Source: CAVUCE01 sp963739985
Lineage (GTDB): Bacteria > Bacteroidota > Ignavibacteria > Ignavibacteriales > Ignavibacteriaceae
DNA: 64,000 bases
Direction of reading: 5' to 3'
Assembly: GCA_963739985.1 (NCBI GenBank)
Contig: CAVUCE010000008.1
Location: forward strand, 1-64,000
In this document: positions 25,441 to 35,152 of the stretch, piece by piece
Numbering within the stretch: position 1 is the first letter of the stretch
How the letters are laid out: the number at the start of each line of letters is the position of its first letter
Made by a program: the position numbers and the translations under genes
Notes under the pieces: generated by a model
Told to the model about the DNA's origin: nothing
The model's database searches: none
The model's input: the letters and a program-made list of their open reading frames with translations, nothing else

Positions 25441-27558
25441 TTATTTAATTATTAAAAATTTTCCCCGCATTATATTTCCGGTATTGTTATCTTTTACAGT
25501 GTAAAGATACAATCCGGTAGCAACTGCCTGATCATCATCACTGAGTATATCCCAAGTATCCTCCCCGCCTGTCATTTGCTGTTTTCCGTCGCTTGCATAA
25601 TTTTGGAACCAGCGGGTATCCGAACCATTACTATTTTTATGATGCTCAATTCTTTTAACAATATCACCTGATAAAGTATAAATTGTTATCTCACATTCGG
25701 AAGGTAAATTGTAAAAATAAATTTTTCTCAATCGCTCTGAATTTCCATCCCAAATCGCATTTCCATAATATGGATTTGGGTAAACACCAACTTTAGCCTT
25801 GTCATTATCATTAGGAAGCGTTCCGGGCAAAATTCTACCAAGATTTGCCAATGGACTTGATTCAAGGCTTCCAAGATTATTCTCAGGATCCCCTTTATCA
25901 AAAGCTGTTACCGAGAATAAATACTGCCAACCGTTCAATAAATTTTTAACTTCAAACTTATAATAATATTTGTTTGTATCGCCTTGAAATGTAACCGGGT
26001 CTTTCAAATGCACATAATCAAAACCTGTATTGAATCCGTATGAATCACCTGTACTATCAAATTGTGCTAACATAACCATCGATGAGCGAATATCTTTTGA
26101 TTGGTTTAAGTCAAAGCCTGCTTGAGTTCTGTATAAACGATATCCTTCAAAATCTTTTTTACCTGAGATAGGATCTACAGATGTTTCAGCAACTTTATCC
26201 CAATAAATATCTGTTGATTGATTTCCGGGAACGACTTTAACATGAGGAGTTCTAGGAGGTGCCGGTAAAATATATCTTGTAATTCTGCCGTTTCCGTCAG
26301 CATCTTCGCCCGGATCAAGTTTACCGTTTCTATTTCTATCTTCACCGTAATATGCTCTTAATGCCCAACCGCCGTTTGAGAAGAGATTAAATTTTTGGGG
26401 TTTCGTGTCCAAGTTCATTGGATCATCACCAAATTTTTTGGCACAAACAACCGCATAGACTACATTTATCGAATCTCCCGGTGCAATAGATTTGTATGGT
26501 CCGCTACTAATAACTATTGAACGATCACCCGGGGCTCTTAATGTTTGGGGATTAATCCCTTTTCCATATCTATTTCCGCCTCCAAAATATCCTTGCATTT
26601 TTCTATATCGGTCAACATCAACTTGCGGAGCAAAGAAATTCGGATCGCTACTATTTCCCCATGTCCAAGCAGTAAAATCTACAGAAGATAAAGTATCAGT
26701 ACCAACCATAAATGTGCTATCTAATGTTGGAGTAGAACCTAAAAATTGAAGTCCTACATAACTATTTGTAAAACCCGGATCGCCATTAGAATCAAAGCCG
26801 TATGCCATTTTCATTGAATCACTGTAACCAATTCCGGTTTTGGTATAAAATGCCGAGCCGATATGGGGAGAAGTAATTTTAGTATTTCTTACTACTATAT
26901 CAGAATATAAACCAACATAGACACTATCTATATATTTATTTGAAACATTCTTGATAGTGTAATTCATGATTACAAAGAAATCTGCGAAAGGATAATTCCA
27001 TGTATAAGTTTCTTCGTGTACCGCTAATCCCATAGGATTATGATTTTCAATTGTTTCACCGTTTGAAAGTGTCTTATTAGTATCAACATAATCCATTACA
27101 AAATCCTGATGAGAAATAGCACCGGGATTATAAAATCTTGAATCTAGAAGTGATGATCTTTCTAGAACTAATTCTCCGGGTGCATTTGTAAATTCAAAAC
27201 CGCCACCTCTAGATGAAACGGATGAAGCATCTACCGATCCGGTAGAAACAAAAGGACCGGAACCGCCGTGGCCGAGAGAATCATTTGCAATAAATCCTCC
27301 GATCCAGAGACCGCCGTTAGAAATATGCTCAATTCCACTTCCTAATGGATATTCACAGCTCGGCTGTTCAGGCCAGGAAACAAATCCGTTTCCAAATGTG
27401 CCGAAATTCGTAACAGTTAAGCCTATATTTCCAATGTTAGTGTATTTGGAATTATCATCATCTAATTTCTTGTTGAGTTTTTTCCCTCCTCCATCCGGAA
27501 GGAAAGTAAATGCGAAGGAACTTAAGATGAGCAGAAAAAGTAAAGTTTTAGATTTCAT
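25441..27558 (-). CDS. Large exported protein with T9SS-type C-terminal domain
   Basis: 705 residues. Signal peptide MKSKTLLFLLILSSFAFTFL; a long N-terminal part rich in beta structure and aromatic residues (LTVTNFGTFGNGFVSWPEQP, GIEHISNGGLWIGGFIAND); a calcium-loop-like DRNRNGKLDPGEDADGNGRI near the middle; an FN3-like segment (VVPGNQSTDIYWDK); and a C-terminal domain with GVYPNPYYGNAIWDG and GLYLYTVKDNNTGNIMRGKF, a variant T9SS sorting domain. Family otherwise unrecognised; similar large proteins are common in Ignavibacteria. First gene of the surface operon, 11 bases upstream of the next one. Confidence 0.75.
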   Translation of the reverse strand: MKSKTLLFLLILSSFAFTFLPDGGGKKLNKKLDDDNSKYTNIGNIGLTVTNFGTFGNGFVSWPEQPSCEYPLGSGIEHISNGGLWIGGFIANDSLGHGGSGPFVSTGSVDASSVSSRGGGFEFTNAPGELVLERSSLLDSRFYNPGAISHQDFVMDYVDTNKTLSNGETIENHNPMGLAVHEETYTWNYPFADFFVIMNYTIKNVSNKYIDSVYVGLYSDIVVRNTKITSPHIGSAFYTKTGIGYSDSMKMAYGFDSNGDPGFTNSYVGLQFLGSTPTLDSTFMVGTDTLSSVDFTAWTWGNSSDPNFFAPQVDVDRYRKMQGYFGGGNRYGKGINPQTLRAPGDRSIVISSGPYKSIAPGDSINVVYAVVCAKKFGDDPMNLDTKPQKFNLFSNGGWALRAYYGEDRNRNGKLDPGEDADGNGRITRYILPAPPRTPHVKVVPGNQSTDIYWDKVAETSVDPISGKKDFEGYRLYRTQAGFDLNQSKDIRSSMVMLAQFDSTGDSYGFNTGFDYVHLKDPVTFQGDTNKYYYKFEVKNLLNGWQYLFSVTAFDKGDPENNLGSLESSPLANLGRILPGTLPNDNDKAKVGVYPNPYYGNAIWDGNSERLRKIYFYNLPSECEITIYTLSGDIVKRIEHHKNSNGSDTRWFQNYASDGKQQMTGGEDTWDILSDDDQAVATGLYLYTVKDNNTGNIMRGKFLIIK

Positions 27559-27840
27559 TCAATTTATGTAAAGTTAATCGAGAAATTATTTCCATGAGTG
27601 AGCCTGAAAATCAGAAAATTCGGATTATTTGCGAAAGTTATGCCCCGTGCAAGAGAAATAGTATTTTAGGGTTACAGAATACCGAAACAATAAAACCAAT
27701 CAGGAATCACAGTTATTAATATTTGCTTAAAAAGTAAACTTATTTCATTTAAACTCAAAACTATTTTAAATGGGAAATTAAAATATAAATAAAATTTGTT
27801 ATTGTAAACTATTTTTATTTAAAGAAATGATTAACAAATT

Positions 27841-27863
27841 AGCGCTCTTTTTAAAAGAGCGCT
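27841..27863 (-). terminator. Inverted repeat at the 3' end of lipA
   Basis: AGCGCTC-TTTTTAAAA-GAGCGCT, a symmetrical hairpin overlapping the lipA stop codon. On the minus strand the following bases are AATTTGTT, so it is a weak terminator candidate for the lpdA-lipA operon. The remaining roughly 280 bases up to the next gene (27864 excluded; 27559-27840) hold no gene. Confidence 0.45.
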
Positions 27864-28759
27864 CTTGCGTGTTTATCGGCGTGATAAGAACTTCTGACTA
27901 ATGGAGAAGATTCAACAATCTTAAATCCCATTTTCAGCCCTTCATCATGGTAAAATTTGAATTCCTCGGGAGTGACAAATCTATCAACCGGAAGATGCTG
28001 TTTTGTAGGTTGTAAATATTGTCCAATCGTTAAAATGTCGCAGCCGTGATTTACTAAATCCTGCATTAAATTTAAAACTTCGTCCGGAGATTCACCAATC
28101 CCAACCATTATACCGCTTTTTGTTCTCAAAAATCTATCTTTAAACCATCTTATTAAATCAAGGCTTCTCTTATATTTTGCCTGAGGGCGCACAACATGAT
28201 ATAATCTAGGAACAGTTTCAAGATTATGATTTAAAATATCCGGAGGAGATTTCATTATAATATTAAATGCTTCTTCATCGCCTTTGAAATCAGGAATTAA
28301 AATTTCGATAGTTGTATCAGGCATTTCTTCGTTAATTATTCTAATAGTTTCACTAAATATTGAAGCGCCGCCATCATTTAATTCATCTCTATTTACCGAG
28401 GTAATAACAACATGACGCAGTTCTAATTCTTTAACAGAATCGGCAACACGTCTAGGTTCATTCAAATCAAGTTCGGTAGGAATACCAACTTTAATGTTAC
28501 AAAAGCCGCAGCTTCTTGTACAAGTATCACCAAGAATCATAAATGTAGCGGTTCTGCTATTCCAACATTCCGCTAAATTCGGGCAACGAGCTTCTTCACA
28601 AACCGTATGAAGTTGCTGATTTCTCATAAGACTTTTTACATCTTGATAATTTTCCCCTGTCGGTAATTTTACTTTCAGCCAATCAGGTCTTTTTCCTAAT
28701 GGTACTCTTTCCTTCTCAAATTGTTCTTTATATAATCTTTGATGTTGATTTATTTTCAT
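27851..28759 (-). CDS. lipA: Lipoyl synthase
   Basis: 302 residues. Radical-SAM enzyme that inserts two sulfurs into protein-bound octanoate. The auxiliary-cluster motif C54-x4-C59-x5-C65 (CEEARCPNLAEC) and the radical-SAM C80-x3-C84-x2-C87 (CTRSCGFC) are intact, as is the C-terminal serine ligand region (SSPLVRSSYHA). Last gene of lpdA-lipB-E1-E2-lipA, so the operon makes both the complex and its lipoyl cofactor. It follows E2 by 47 bases. Confidence 0.95.
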   Translation of the reverse strand: MKINQHQRLYKEQFEKERVPLGKRPDWLKVKLPTGENYQDVKSLMRNQQLHTVCEEARCPNLAECWNSRTATFMILGDTCTRSCGFCNIKVGIPTELDLNEPRRVADSVKELELRHVVITSVNRDELNDGGASIFSETIRIINEEMPDTTIEILIPDFKGDEEAFNIIMKSPPDILNHNLETVPRLYHVVRPQAKYKRSLDLIRWFKDRFLRTKSGIMVGIGESPDEVLNLMQDLVNHGCDILTIGQYLQPTKQHLPVDRFVTPEEFKFYHDEGLKMGFKIVESSPLVRSSYHADKHARALF

Positions 28760-28806
28760 TGTTTAGCTTTCATTCATATTCATTTTTTGTATCTAACGAA
28801 ATTCAT

Positions 28807-30559
28807 TTATATCGAACTAGAATCAAAATTTTCTAGCGCATCTTTTATGGCTTTTAAGAATCTACCGCCTAACATCCCATCTACTAATCTATGATCGTGA
28901 GAAAGTGTTAATGCCATTATTGGCTTTATAGCTATCGTATCTGCGCCGTCAACTTCCACAACTACAGGTTTTTTAACAACAGTACCAACTCCTAAAATTG
29001 CTACTTCAGGCTGATTTATAATCGGTGTTCCGAATATAGTTCCGAACACACCATAATTAGTTATTGTAAAAGTTCCATTAGTAATATCATCAGGAGTAAG
29101 TTTTCTAGTTCTTGCTCTGTTTGCTAAATCGTTTATAGATTTCGCTAATCCAATAACATTCCTTTGATCAGCAGCTTTGATATTAGGAACTATCAACCCG
29201 GTAGGATCAACGGCAACAGCAATTCCAAGATTTATAAATTTCTTTCTGATAATAGTAGAGCCTTCCACAGTGGAATTAACCAAAGGAAATTCTTTTAAAG
29301 CTTTTACGGTTGCCTGCGCAATGAAAGGCATATAAGTTAACTTCACGCTTTCCTTACTTTAAATATTCCTCGCGATTCTTTTGGATAAAATTGTAAACCT
29401 TAGCCATATCAACTTCAAGCATAGCAGAAACATGAACAGAAGTATCTCTACTATTCACCATATGCTGCATAATTTTTTGTCTGATATTATCCATTGGTAT
29501 TTTTTCAACATCATCAGAAGAATACACTGGCGCCATTTGACTTGGAGCAGAAACAGGCTGAGATGCGGTTTGTGATTTTTGTTCAACCGGAGCTGCTTTG
29601 GTTTGAGCCGGTTCAACTTTTTGAGTTTTCCTATTCTCTATATATGAGAGAATATCTTTTTTAGTTATTCTACCCTCAACCCCGGTTCCCTGGATGTTAT
29701 CAATTTCATCAAAACTAACATTTTCTTTTCTAATAATATTTAGAACAAGCGGAGATAAAAATTTATTACTAGCTTTTGCTTCAGCAGCAATATCAGTTGT
29801 TGCTTTTGAATCGTAATAATTTTCATGTTTAGAAGAAGGGGTTTCTTTTTCTTCTGCTTCAATCTGATCTTTCTTAGACTCAGCTTCATTTTTGCTTTCC
29901 GCTTTGGCCGCCGGAGATGAGCTTACATTGCCGCCGGAAGAAATTTTTGCTACAATTGTTCCTACTTCTACAGTTTCTTGTTCCGCCACTAAAATTTCTG
30001 AAACAACACCTTCAACAGGAGATGGAACCTCAGTATCAACTTTATCTGTACTGATTTCAAAAAATGTTTCATCTTTTTTTATTGTTTCACCGACTTTTTT
30101 ATGCCATTTAATTATTGTGCCTTCCATAACCGATTCACCCATCTTCGGCATCTGAATTTCTGTTATATTTCCACCGGAAACTTGGGTCGGCTCAGAATCT
30201 TGTACCGATTCTACCTTTTTCTCTTCAACTTTTGCGGGAGCAGCTACTTCCGCCTTCGCCTCCTCTTGTTTGGGTTCTTCTTTTATTTCAGCTTTAGCTT
30301 GTTCCGGTTGCGCTTTTTTAACTTCTCCGTCTGCATCTATCACCGCAACAACAGTTCCAACATCTACCGTATCGCCTTCATTATATTTAATTTCTGACAA
30401 AACTCCGGCTGACGGCGATGGAATTTCCGTATCAACCTTGTCCGTGCTAATCTCAAATATTATTTCATCAACTTTAACGGCGTCCCCGACTTTCTTATGC
30501 CATTTAATAATTGTGCCTTCACTTACGCTTTCACCCATTTTAGGCATTACAACGTTCAT
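28807..30559 (-). pseudogene. Dihydrolipoamide acyltransferase (E2), apparent frameshift
   Basis: Two lipoyl domains (lipoyl lysines K41 and K173, both in STDKVDTE), an Ala/Glu/Lys-rich linker, a peripheral subunit-binding domain (about 262-300, FLSPLVLNIIRKENVSFDEI), then the catalytic domain, which begins PMDNIRQKIMQHMV. The frame stops at 29354 after NREEYLK; removing one T at about 29354-29356 continues KESVKLTYMPFIAQATVKAL to ALENFDSSSI, with the catalytic SHDHRLVDGM. About 583 residues when joined. It carries acyl groups between E1 and CoA. The break falls in a conserved core, so either the complex is dead or, more likely, one base is wrong. Confidence 0.85.
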
Positions 30560-30582
30560 TACAATTGCTCCTAAATTCTAAT

Positions 30583-32718
30583 TTAAAATTCTAATAATTC
30601 TTTAATTGCTTTATATATTTTTTCTCTTGAAGGAAGAATTGCGCTTTCCAATATTGGTGAATATGGAATATGCGAATCCTCGGCGGCAATTCTTTTAACC
30701 GGTCCATCTAGATGCTCGAAACAATTATCCGAAATTCTTGCAGCTATCTCCGCACCGAATCCACCGGTAAAAGTATCTTCGTGTATAACTATTGCTTTGT
30801 TAGTTTTTTTAACAGATTTATAAATTGCTTCTTCATCAAGAGGAATTATCGTTCGAAGATCTATAATTTCAACCGAATAACCTTCATCTTCTAATTTCCT
30901 GGCAGCTATAACAGAATCCCATAAAGAAACGCCGTACGAAATAACTGTTATATCTTCACCTTCTCTAACAATTTTCGCTTTCCCAAACGGAACTAAATAA
31001 TCGGAATCGGGTGAAGGAGTTGTAGCAAAACTTTGACGATATAATCCTTTATGTTCGCAGAAAAGGACCGGATCATTTAACCGTATTGCAGTTTTTAATA
31101 AACCTTTTGCGTCTGCCGAGTTTGAAGGATACGCTATATAAAGTCCGGGAATATGCGCAAAAATTGATTCAATATTTTGACTATGATATAAACCTCCGTG
31201 AATATAACCACCAACAGCCACACGAACTACAACCGGCGCAGTCCATGTATTATTTGATCTATATCGAACTGTTGAAAGTTCATCTTTGAACTGCATAAAT
31301 GCAGGCCAAATATAATCACCGAATTGAACTTCTACCACAGGCTTCAATCCGGTCATCGCCATGCCTGTTGCAACCCCAACAATACTTGCTTCAGCAAGAG
31401 GAGAATTAAATACTCTTTCTTCACCGAATTGAGTAGACAAGCCTTTTGTAGCCGTAAAAACTCCGCCTTTTGAATCAGCAACATCTTCACCGAAAACATA
31501 AATTTTATTGTTTCTCTCCATCTCTTCTTTTAGAGCATGGTTTATGGCATCAACCATAACTATTGGTTTGCCGGAAGGTTTTGATTTTTCATACTCAAAA
31601 GATTCTTTCAAACCGCTTTCATCAAAAATGTATTTTGTAGCTGTACTAACATCCGGATCATTACCATTTATAGCTTCTTCAACCGCCGAATCGATTTCCG
31701 ACAATGTTTCTTTTTTTAGATTTTCATAAACTTCTTTTGTTAAGTCGCCACTTGCAATTAGCTTTTTTGCTAATTTTTCTATAGGACATCTTTTAACTTC
31801 TTCTTCTAATTCTTTAGGATCTCTATATTTTTTTTGATCATCGGAGGAAGAATGAGAAAGTAGTCTGACAACATCAGCTTCAATTAAAGCAGGGCCTTTT
31901 CCCTTTTTTATATAATCGATAGCTTCTTGCACAGCTTTATATGAGGAATCGAAATCTGTCCCGTCAATTCTTGCTCTATGCAGATTTGCAAATCCGCTCA
32001 TCATCTCCGCTATAGAATTATCTTTACCGCCGCTTTGTCTATTTACATGAACAGAGATTGCATAACGGTTATTTTCTATAACAAATAATACAGGAAGTTT
32101 TTCTCTACTAGCCCAATTTACCGCCTCATGAAATTCACCTTGACTGGTAGTTCCCTCGCCGCTGCTAACGTATGTAATATTCTTTTCGCCTCTTTTTACG
32201 CTTGCTAAAGCAGCACCAACAGCATTCAAAAATTGTGTGCCTGTAGGACTAGATTGCGCAGGAAGATTAAAATCGCTATTTCCCCAATGACAAGGCAATT
32301 GTCTGCCGCCGCTTGATGGATCCTCAGCTTTAGCAAAACATTGGTAAAAGAAATCAGTTGGAGTTGTACCTACACAAAGAGTAACAGCTAAATCCCGGTA
32401 ATAAGGAAATAACCAATCTTTTTTAGGATCTAATTGCAAACCGAGAGCAACTTGAATTGCCTCGTGACCTGCGCCCGCTATATGGAAAAATGTTTTTCCC
32501 TGTCTCAATAAATTCATAGCTTTATTATCAATATTGCGAGCTAGCAGCATCAGTTTTAGAGCTTTAATTTTCTCATCTTTATTCAATTTAATTTCCAATT
32601 TGCCGTTATTAGAATTAGACGATTTACCGTTTGTATTATTTGAATTTCCTTTTTTTGTTTTGCGCCCCTTAGTCGGATTTTCTACAGCATCATTCTTTGA
32701 TGAATTCCGTTTTGCCAT
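30583..32718 (-). CDS. 2-oxo acid dehydrogenase E1, alpha-beta fusion
   Basis: 711 residues. After a low-complexity Lys/Asn-rich start (to about 45) comes the alpha domain (LLRQGKTFFHIAGAGHEAIQ; thiamine diphosphate motif GEGTTSQGEFHEAVNWAS ... ENNRYAIS), and from about residue 385 the beta domain (VMVDAINHALKEEMERNNKI, VFGEDVADSKGGVFTATKGL, FTGGFGAEIAARI). In most bacteria these are two proteins. Sequence type is that of branched-chain 2-oxoacid or pyruvate dehydrogenase E1; the substrate cannot be fixed from sequence. Lies 23 bases before E2 and after lipB. Confidence 0.9.
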   Translation of the reverse strand: MAKRNSSKNDAVENPTKGRKTKKGNSNNTNGKSSNSNNGKLEIKLNKDEKIKALKLMLLARNIDNKAMNLLRQGKTFFHIAGAGHEAIQVALGLQLDPKKDWLFPYYRDLAVTLCVGTTPTDFFYQCFAKAEDPSSGGRQLPCHWGNSDFNLPAQSSPTGTQFLNAVGAALASVKRGEKNITYVSSGEGTTSQGEFHEAVNWASREKLPVLFVIENNRYAISVHVNRQSGGKDNSIAEMMSGFANLHRARIDGTDFDSSYKAVQEAIDYIKKGKGPALIEADVVRLLSHSSSDDQKKYRDPKELEEEVKRCPIEKLAKKLIASGDLTKEVYENLKKETLSEIDSAVEEAINGNDPDVSTATKYIFDESGLKESFEYEKSKPSGKPIVMVDAINHALKEEMERNNKIYVFGEDVADSKGGVFTATKGLSTQFGEERVFNSPLAEASIVGVATGMAMTGLKPVVEVQFGDYIWPAFMQFKDELSTVRYRSNNTWTAPVVVRVAVGGYIHGGLYHSQNIESIFAHIPGLYIAYPSNSADAKGLLKTAIRLNDPVLFCEHKGLYRQSFATTPSPDSDYLVPFGKAKIVREGEDITVISYGVSLWDSVIAARKLEDEGYSVEIIDLRTIIPLDEEAIYKSVKKTNKAIVIHEDTFTGGFGAEIAARISDNCFEHLDGPVKRIAAEDSHIPYSPILESAILPSREKIYKAIKELLEF

Positions 32719-32734
32719 TATTAACCTTTCCTAA

Positions 32735-33439
32735 TTAGCTTTTGGTTAAATCAGCAGACAAAATTTCTTCTTTTGAAAGATTTGAAATTAAATCGTAATT
32801 AAAAACTTCTTTAAAGTGATTAACAAGTTTTTCTTTTACCTCTTTAATATCTACTTGTCTGCCTAGTTCTCTTTGAAGAGAAGTTACATCTTTATCATAA
32901 ATCCCACATGGTACAATTCCGTTGAAAAGCGATAAATCGGTATTAACATTAAACGCAAAACCGTGCATTGTAATCCAACGACTTACTTTTATACCAATCG
33001 CTGCAATTTTTCTATTTTCTATCCATACACCGGTATATTTCGGATCCCTTGTTCCGGTCAAACCATATTCGGCACAAGTTCTAATTATAACTTCTTCAAG
33101 AGCCCTTAAATATTTATGAGTATCATTCAGCCAATCGTTTAGATCTATTATCGGATAACCAACTATTTGCCCTGGACCGTGATAGGTAATATCACCGCCT
33201 CGATCAATATCATAAACCGAGATATTATTTTTTTTAAGATAGTCTTCCGAACCAACCAAATGACTTTTATCAGCAACTTTACCTAAAGTGTACGTATGCG
33301 GATGTTCCAACAAATACAGAACATCCGAAATATTTTTATTTACTCGAGCAGCAAAAGTATCCTTTTGAAGATCCCATGCTTCTTTGTAATCGATAAGGTC
33401 GATATCACAATATGTCAGTTCTCTACTTTTCGTTTCCAA
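32735..33439 (-). CDS. lipB: Octanoyltransferase
   Basis: 234 residues. Transfers octanoate from acyl carrier protein to lipoyl domains. Visible: DRGGDITYHGPGQIVGYPII (79-98), catalytic Lys151 (AIGIKVSRW), MHGFAFNVNTDLSLF and catalytic Cys178 (GIVPCGI). Between lpdA (22 bases) and the E1 gene (16 bases), thus in the operon that also has lipA, giving a complete endogenous lipoylation route. Confidence 0.94.
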   Translation of the reverse strand: METKSRELTYCDIDLIDYKEAWDLQKDTFAARVNKNISDVLYLLEHPHTYTLGKVADKSHLVGSEDYLKKNNISVYDIDRGGDITYHGPGQIVGYPIIDLNDWLNDTHKYLRALEEVIIRTCAEYGLTGTRDPKYTGVWIENRKIAAIGIKVSRWITMHGFAFNVNTDLSLFNGIVPCGIYDKDVTSLQRELGRQVDIKEVKEKLVNHFKEVFNYDLISNLSKEEILSADLTKS

Positions 33440-33461
33440 TTTTTAACATCAATTCTTAAAA

Positions 33462-34865
33462 TTAAATATGAATTGCCTCACCGTATGCAACACCCGCGGC
33501 TTCCATTATAGATTCGGATAATGTAGGATGAGCATGTATGGTTTTAATTATAGATTCTCCGGTTGCTTCTAGAGATTTTGCAATTCCAACTTCAGCAATT
33601 AATTCCGTAGCTTCAGCACCGATAATATGTGCGCCTAAAATTTCACCATACTTAGCATCGAAAATTAATTTTACAAATCCTTCTCTTTCACCAACAGCAA
33701 ACGCTTTACCGCTAGCCATAAAAGGAAACTTACCGATTTTTAATTCATACCCCGCGGCTTTGGCTTTTTCTTCTGTTAACCCGATACTTGCTACTTGCGG
33801 CTGACAATAAGTACATCCGGGAATGTTATCGTAATTTATATCGGGAACTTGTAATCCTTTTATTTTTTCAACACAAGTAGTTCCTTCATGGGAAGCAACG
33901 TGAGCCAACCATGGCGGTCCTATTACATCTCCGATTGCAAAAATTCCGGGTACATTTGTTTCATAAGTTGATTTATTAACCTTTATATGATTTTTATAAA
34001 GTTCAACGCCCAGTTCCTCTAAACCAAAACCTTCAACATTTCCGGTAACTCCGATAGCACTTAAAACTTTATCAGCGGTTAACTCTTTTTTCTCACCATT
34101 TATATTAATAGTAACTTTTACTTTTTTGCCTTTAACTTCCGCTTTTTCAACAGAGGTTTTTGTATAGATTTCAATTCCGCGTTTCTTAAAATTCTTTTCT
34201 AATGTTTTTGATACTTCCTGATCTTCAATCGGAAGAATGTTATCTAGCATTTCTATAATTGTAACTTTTGTTCCAAGAACTGAATAAAAATAAGCAAACT
34301 CGACGCCGATAGCTCCCGCGCCGATAACTATCAATTCTTTTGGCTGTTCCGGCAAAATCATTGCTTCTGTACTTGTAATGATATTCTTCTTATCAACCGG
34401 AATAGCGGGAACTGATCTTGGTCTTGCACCGGTTGCAACTATTATATTATCAGCCGTAACGGAGTCAATCTTTTTCCCGTCGTTATCTAAAATTTCAAGT
34501 TCATTTTTAGAAACAAATTTTCCAAAACCTCTAATTCTGTCAATCTTATTTTTCTTGATCAACATTTCAACATTTTTTGTAATTTTGTCTGAAATATCGC
34601 GACTTCTTTTTATAATTTTTGTGAAATCGAATTCTAATCCGGAAACTTTAATCCCGAAATCTTCCGAGTGATTTTTAACGTTATCATAAATTTCCGCATT
34701 TCTTAAAAGTGATTTTGTAGGAATACATCCCCAATTTAGGCAAATACCGCCAAGATTATCTTTATCTATTACAACGGTTTTGAATCCAAGCTGAGCAGCT
34801 CTAATTGCCGCTACATAACCGCCCGGACCTCCGCCTAACACCGCAATTTCATACTTGTTAGTCAT
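33462..34865 (-). CDS. lpdA: Dihydrolipoyl dehydrogenase (E3)
   Basis: 467 residues. FAD-binding GGGPGGYVAAIRAAQLG, the redox disulfide C42-LNWG-C47 (GGICLNWGCIPTKSLL), NAD-binding VIGAGAIGVEFAYFYSVLG, FAIGDVIGPPWLAHVASHEG and the dimer-interface HAHPTLSESIMEAA near the end. It re-oxidises the lipoyl groups of E2. First gene of the operon. Confidence 0.95.
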   Translation of the reverse strand: MTNKYEIAVLGGGPGGYVAAIRAAQLGFKTVVIDKDNLGGICLNWGCIPTKSLLRNAEIYDNVKNHSEDFGIKVSGLEFDFTKIIKRSRDISDKITKNVEMLIKKNKIDRIRGFGKFVSKNELEILDNDGKKIDSVTADNIIVATGARPRSVPAIPVDKKNIITSTEAMILPEQPKELIVIGAGAIGVEFAYFYSVLGTKVTIIEMLDNILPIEDQEVSKTLEKNFKKRGIEIYTKTSVEKAEVKGKKVKVTININGEKKELTADKVLSAIGVTGNVEGFGLEELGVELYKNHIKVNKSTYETNVPGIFAIGDVIGPPWLAHVASHEGTTCVEKIKGLQVPDINYDNIPGCTYCQPQVASIGLTEEKAKAAGYELKIGKFPFMASGKAFAVGEREGFVKLIFDAKYGEILGAHIIGAEATELIAEVGIAKSLEATGESIIKTIHAHPTLSESIMEAAGVAYGEAIHI

Positions 34866-34902
34866 TTATCTACTGAGCCTATTGAATGTTTTTTAATGGA
34901 AT

Positions 34903-34910
34903 CAAATATA
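34903..34910 (-). promoter_or_regulatory. Possible -7 element upstream of lpdA
   Basis: Minus-strand TATATTTG fits the TAnnTTTG element of Bacteroidota promoters, 37 bases before the lpdA start. The matching TTTG element about 20 bases further upstream is poor, so support is weak. Confidence 0.3.
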
Positions 34911-35118
34911 AATAACTATACTTAAAAATGAAAATAAGTAAATGGTAATTTGTGACGAATTTACACGAAATATGACCCATTAGTCAGTTTTGCCAATTTG
35001 TACTAGTTTTGTGGGTTGTAAGCTTCTCAATTAAAAGAAAGACAATGGTGTTTTCTTGTTTACGAAAATTAAAAGCTTCAAAATGAGCTAAATTTAATGG
35101 ATTTTATGTTTATTCGAC

Positions 35119-35149
35119 TGGCAAAATACTTGATATTTATAAATACTAA
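35119..35149 (+). promoter_or_regulatory. Shared promoter-operator module, copy A
   Basis: TGGCAAAATACTTGATA then TTTATAAATACTAA: a TGG with GG-N10-GA spacing (as in the -24/-12 layout of sigma-54 promoters, but GA instead of GC) overlapping a near-palindrome, TTGATATTTATAAATACTAA (35130-35149). Three bases before the Rieske ATG. Copies B (38501) and C (42947) have the same spacing. Confidence 0.65.
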
Positions 35150-35152
35150 TTA

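Noticed and set aside
29892..30581. Plus-strand Ser/Thr-rich frames opposite the E2 lipoyl domains
   Set aside because: Two similar frames arise only because the two lipoyl domains are repeats; no ribosome binding sites.
35119..35133. Genuine sigma-54 promoter
   Set aside because: The GG and the N10 spacing fit, but the -12 GC is GA in all three copies, and no sigma-54 activator gene is in the window. Kept only as a resemblance.
35130..35149. FNR/CRP box
   Set aside because: FNR sites are TTGAT-N4-ATCAA. Here the half sites are 10 bases apart, so a different regulator is needed.
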